Source: Deltaproteobacteria bacterium
Lineage (GTDB): Bacteria; Desulfobacterota; GWC2-55-46; JADFVP01
Direction of reading: 5' to 3'
Assembly (NCBI GenBank): GCA_024275855.1
Contig: JAJRYL010000106.1
Location: 1-8,625 of the forward strand
DNA: 8,625 nucleotides
Positions 7,027 through 8,625 of this stretch are shown in pieces. The notes beneath the pieces were generated by a model, which saw only the letters and a program-made list of their open reading frames with translations, ran no database searches and was not told where the DNA came from. The number at the start of each line of letters is the position of its first letter. Within the stretch, counting starts at the first letter, position 1. A program made the translations under genes and the position numbers.

Positions 7027-7947
7027 CTACTTTTTTATGGGAAGCATTTCGTAAAGCCTCTTCTGGCTCGGAAGCCCGCCAATGGAGACGAGGAAGATCC
7101 TTCCGCCTTTATCTATGTATCCGCGCAGCAGCGCCTCTTCGTTAAGGAACGTATCGAGTCCATCAGGCAGGTGGTCGTTCTCTTTAAAGGCTAAAATAGT
7201 GGTCTTGGTATCGCTGAAGCTGCTCTCTCCAGAGAGCGCGGAGTCCATGGCAAAGCGGAAAGAGTCCCTGACGACACCGTGGAACTGGTTCTTCTGCACA
7301 TTTATTCTAAATAGGTTGAACGAGGTGTTGCGGGTAGAGAAGTTGGTGAAGAAGATAATTTCAGGGTTCTGCCCCGACGACATCTCCTCTATCTCTTCCG
7401 CCGTGTACCTTCCCCTTAACGCCATATCGAGTTCCTTGAAGAAGAAGTCGCAGACCTCGGAGCGCGCGTACTGGTCGCCTTTTATCTGCTCAACGGTGCC
7501 GAGGGCGTGGTCGTAGTAGATAATGCCGGCCCTGAACTTTTCGTCCACCTTCTCAAGCTGCGCCTTCGCATTCTCTATAGGGTCGTTAAGTACCTCTTTG
7601 GCGATAGAGGGCAGCAGGGCGTCGGTCTGTCCTTTATAACAACCTGCGTACTCAACGGCTCCGCACGTATATCGTTCGGAACCGTGCGCGATTATTACCG
7701 TCGGAATCTTGTTAGGGCTGTAGACCACGTTGCCGGCGTTTATAAGAACGTTGACGTTGGGCAGGTGTTTGAGTATCTGCCGGACACCCTTATTCCTTGC
7801 GTCGCTGCAGACGTATACGTCTGTAGTGGGTGTAGTGGAACTTAGCCGCAGGTTTCTTAGAAAATTCCTCGCAACCTTAAGGTCTATATCGGATACGGTA
7901 ATCTTTACAAGCTTGGCCCAGTCGATCTTTATATCGTATAAAGACAT
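7027..7947 (-). CDS. divergent beta-carbonic-anhydrase-like protein with extra C-terminal region
   Basis: 306 residues; ATG at 7947 with AGGGAG ten bases upstream (complement of 7958-7963). Residues about 15-105 follow the beta-carbonic-anhydrase zinc site: CSDAR (47-51) gives the cysteine ligand plus the Asp-Arg pair, NAGN (70-73) is conserved, and AHGSERYTCGAV (87-98) supplies H88 and C95. In ordinary beta enzymes the histidine and second cysteine are spaced H-x2-C; here they are H-x6-C, an enlarged loop. The rest (about 110-306) is far longer than the usual tail, has no match I recognise and shows no membrane segment or signal peptide. If active it would interconvert CO2 and bicarbonate in the cytoplasm, but the changed loop leaves open another zinc-dependent reaction. 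Followed by the exchanger gene, probably in one operon. Confidence 0.7.
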   Translation of the reverse strand: MSLYDIKIDWAKLVKITVSDIDLKVARNFLRNLRLSSTTPTTDVYVCSDARNKGVRQILKHLPNVNVLINAGNVVYSPNKIPTVIIAHGSERYTCGAVEYAGCYKGQTDALLPSIAKEVLNDPIENAKAQLEKVDEKFRAGIIYYDHALGTVEQIKGDQYARSEVCDFFFKELDMALRGRYTAEEIEEMSSGQNPEIIFFTNFSTRNTSFNLFRINVQKNQFHGVVRDSFRFAMDSALSGESSFSDTKTTILAFKENDHLPDGLDTFLNEEALLRGYIDKGGRIFLVSIGGLPSQKRLYEMLPIKK

Positions 7948-7965
7948 ATCTTTTTCACTCCCTCG

Positions 7966-8026
7966 GTCCGGTTTAAAATATACCGTTGGCCGGTGCAGCC
8001 GGTTCGAATCTTTTTTTTAACCGGAC
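7966..8026 (-). promoter_or_regulatory. structured 5' leader hairpin of carbonic-anhydrase-like gene
   Basis: GTCCGGTT (7966-7973) and AACCGGAC (8019-8026) are perfect inverse complements. With one bulged base the stem extends by four A-T pairs (7975-7978 with 8015-8018). Nested ACCG/CGGT arms (7982-7985, 8000-8003) allow an inner hairpin. In the - strand transcript this fold would start almost at the predicted 5' end and stop two bases before the purine-rich region with the ribosome binding site. It could tune translation or mRNA stability. No known riboswitch class is recognised. Confidence 0.5.
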
Positions 8027-8034
8027 TACCTGTG

Positions 8035-8064
8035 ATATTACTCGCGTGGGTCGGCCAATGTTAA
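8035..8064 (-). promoter_or_regulatory. candidate promoter of carbonic-anhydrase-like / exchanger / lptFG unit
   Basis: On the - strand: TTAACA (complement of 8059-8064, five of six -35 positions), an 18-base spacer, then TAATAT (complement of 8035-8040, four of six -10 positions). A start near 8028 would put the leader hairpin at the very 5' end of the mRNA. Confidence 0.45.
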
Positions 8065-8138
8065 GCCTGGTTCGTTTGGCCCTGCATCCTGTCCTGTTTG
8101 TCTACGTAGCATAACAGGCTTTTACGGAAAAAAACAGC

Positions 8139-8166
8139 TTGACCGTATGGTGTTATACTTGATAAC
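8139..8166 (+). promoter_or_regulatory. candidate promoter of riboswitch-cobO transcript
   Basis: TTGACC (8139-8144, five of six -35 positions), a 16-base spacer and GATAAC (8161-8166, four of six). Transcription would start near 8173, shortly before the riboswitch. An alternative pair, TTGATA at 8159 with TAATAG 17 bases on, is weaker. Confidence 0.4.
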
Positions 8167-8189
8167 CTCTGTAAAGTAAAGTAATAGAT

Positions 8190-8319
8190 GGCGTTTGTGG
8201 TTCCCCCTGCCTTTTTATCGTTCTTTTTTGAGGGGGGTTTCAGGGAATCCCGTAGAGTCGGGAGCTGCCCCGCAACTGTGAGCGGAATATCCGCAAGCCA
8301 GAAGACCTGTCCGTTCGCC
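8190..8319 (+). ncRNA. cobalamin riboswitch aptamer (compact form)
   Basis: The conserved core is unmistakable: AGGGAATCCCGT (8242-8253), then GGGAGCTGCCCCGCAACTGT (8260-8279), and the B12 box AGCCAGAAGACCTGTC (8296-8311). Helices visible: an outer stem GGCG (8190-8193) with CGCC (8316-8319), CCCCCT (8203-8208) with AGGGGG (8231-8236), CCCG with CGGG around the AGAGT loop (8249-8261), and GCGG (8282-8285) with CCGC (8291-8294). Between the last stem's arms there are only five bases, so the large peripheral element seen in the btuB-type class is missing. It lies upstream of cobO and should lower its expression when cobalamin is abundant. Which cobalamin form it prefers cannot be read from sequence. 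Confidence 0.93.
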
Positions 8320-8328
8320 CGCGTAACA

Positions 8329-8349
8329 GACCTTTCGAGGGAGAAGGTC
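8329..8349 (+). promoter_or_regulatory. hairpin downstream of riboswitch core
   Basis: GACCTT (8329-8334) pairs with AAGGTC (8344-8349) around a loop containing GAGGGAG. Cobalamin riboswitches usually have a hairpin just after the core whose loop pairs with the L5 loop; this loop could partly pair with CUGCCCCG of the core (6 of 8 positions), so it is a candidate for that kissing hairpin. Confidence 0.45.
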
Positions 8350-8430
8350 GGAGCAACCCCGGTCGGCTATATATCCACTTATTATGGGCCGTACAGGGCC
8401 TTCCGGTTACTACCGCTCTTGATTATCTAC

Positions 8431-8465
8431 CCGTCCTTCGATTTCTCGTTGGGACGGTTTTTTTT
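8431..8465 (+). terminator. riboswitch-controlled intrinsic terminator
   Basis: CCGTCC (8431-8436) pairs with GGACGG (8452-8457), with a small inner CGA/TCG stem, followed directly by eight T residues (8458-8465). It lies 48 bases before the cobO start. The right arm could instead pair with CCGTTC at the end of the aptamer (8311-8316, five Watson-Crick pairs and one G-U), which would give an antiterminator when the aptamer is not folded. Confidence 0.85.
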
Positions 8466-8502
8466 GTCTTTTTCATACCCCCGCTATTAAGGCCGTTATA
8501 TT

Positions 8503-8507
8503 GGAGG
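8503..8507 (+). promoter_or_regulatory. ribosome binding site of cobO
   Basis: GGAGG five bases before GTG 8513. It selects this GTG over an in-frame TTG at 8501 that would overlap the site itself. Confidence 0.75.
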
Positions 8508-8512
8508 AGTTT

Positions 8513-8625
8513 GTGTTTAAGGGAATAAAGAGTTCCGGACTGATACATATATATACCGGCGAAGGCAAGGGTAAAACAACCGCTTCGCTCGGCCTCGCTC
8601 TTAGAGCAGCGGGCGCCGGGTTGAA
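8513..8625 (+). CDS. cobO: cob(I)yrinic acid a,c-diamide adenosyltransferase (CobO/BtuR type), 3' end cut by window edge
   Basis: Only the first 37 codons plus two bases are visible, from a GTG start. They read FKGIKSSGLIHIYTGEGKGK (residues 2-21) followed by TTASLGLALRAAG: the typical N-terminus with the P-loop GEGKGKTT (16-23) that binds ATP in the CobA/CobO/BtuR family. Role: transfers the adenosyl group of ATP to reduced corrinoid cobalt in the synthesis or salvage of adenosylcobalamin, in the cytoplasm. The family's usual length is about 170-200 residues. The cobalamin riboswitch and terminator upstream fit feedback control by the end product, and independently support the call. Whether other cob genes follow is outside the window. 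Confidence 0.92.
   Translation, partial: MFKGIKSSGLIHIYTGEGKGKTTASLGLALRAAGAGL

Larger units (their letters stand above)
7948..8512. other. divergent intergenic region between carbonic-anhydrase-like gene and cobO
   Basis: 565 bases without a gene. From left to right it holds a ribosome binding site and a structured leader for the - strand gene (7958-8026), a candidate - strand promoter (8035-8064) whose -35 box lies between the arms of a 6-bp inverted repeat (GGCCAA 8053-8058, TTGGCC 8076-8081), a small inverted repeat CCTGTT/AACAGG (8093-8098, 8113-8118) around the palindrome CTACGTAG, a candidate + strand promoter (8139-8166), the cobalamin riboswitch, and its terminator. An open frame at 8188-8490 merely crosses the riboswitch. 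Confidence 0.8.

Noticed and set aside
7222..7237. Palindrome GCTCTC-TCCA-GAGAGC in the carbonic-anhydrase-like gene
   Set aside because: Only six to seven pairs of low complexity inside coding sequence; expected by chance in a window this size.
8001..8010. GGTTCGAATC resembling a tRNA T loop, perhaps a tRNA remnant or second attachment site
   Set aside because: The same ten bases occur in the tRNA-fMet T arm, but the closing stem is absent and a T run follows; no acceptor or anticodon arm lies nearby. It is explained by the leader hairpin.
8188..8490. 100-codon open frame on the + strand
   Set aside because: It runs through the riboswitch core and terminator, its translation resembles no protein family, and its start lies inside the riboswitch's outer stem.

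Overview
The window joins two unlike pieces of DNA. Positions 1 to about 3421, all reading on the + strand, look like the right end of an integrative mobile element (prophage, ICE or island). Positions 3422 to 8625 look like the host chromosome. The host is a Gram-negative (diderm) bacterium, because it carries the LptF/LptG pair that exports lipopolysaccharide. It makes or salvages adenosylcobalamin, because a cobalamin riboswitch precedes a corrinoid adenosyltransferase gene. The mixture would suit a deltaproteobacterial or Nitrospirota-like lineage, but nothing here fixes the taxon.

Element side: a sliding-clamp (DnaN-like) gene runs in from the left edge. It is followed with one-base overlap by a DUF488 gene, which overlaps a ParB-like gene by 20 bases, so the three form a tight, probably co-translated block with no ParA in view. 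Inside parB lies a perfect 12-bp inverted repeat around GCAA, a candidate ParB-binding site or RNA hairpin. After a 140-base gap with two further inverted repeats come an excisionase-type HTH gene and a tyrosine recombinase gene, again joined as TAATG. The recombinase ends 14 bases before the 3' end of an initiator tRNA gene on the opposite strand, the classical layout of an element inserted into a tRNA 3' end. A terminator that can work in both directions sits exactly at this junction.

Chromosome side: on the - strand, reading right to left, a divergent beta-carbonic-anhydrase-like gene, a sodium/calcium-exchanger-family gene, lptF and lptG follow each other with short gaps (66 and 96 bases, then a 4-base overlap). 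They could be one transcription unit driven from a candidate promoter near 8035-8064. The tRNA-fMet gene lies downstream of lptG with its own strong candidate promoter. The 565-base region 7948-8512 separates this unit from a divergent + strand unit: candidate promoter, compact cobalamin riboswitch, intrinsic terminator and the first 37 codons of cobO, cut by the right edge. High cobalamin would be expected to favour the terminator and shut cobO down.

The most interesting points are the clamp-DUF488-ParB block on a mobile element, the palindrome inside parB, the use of the initiator tRNA as insertion site, the carbonic-anhydrase-like protein with an enlarged zinc-site loop, and the compact riboswitch.
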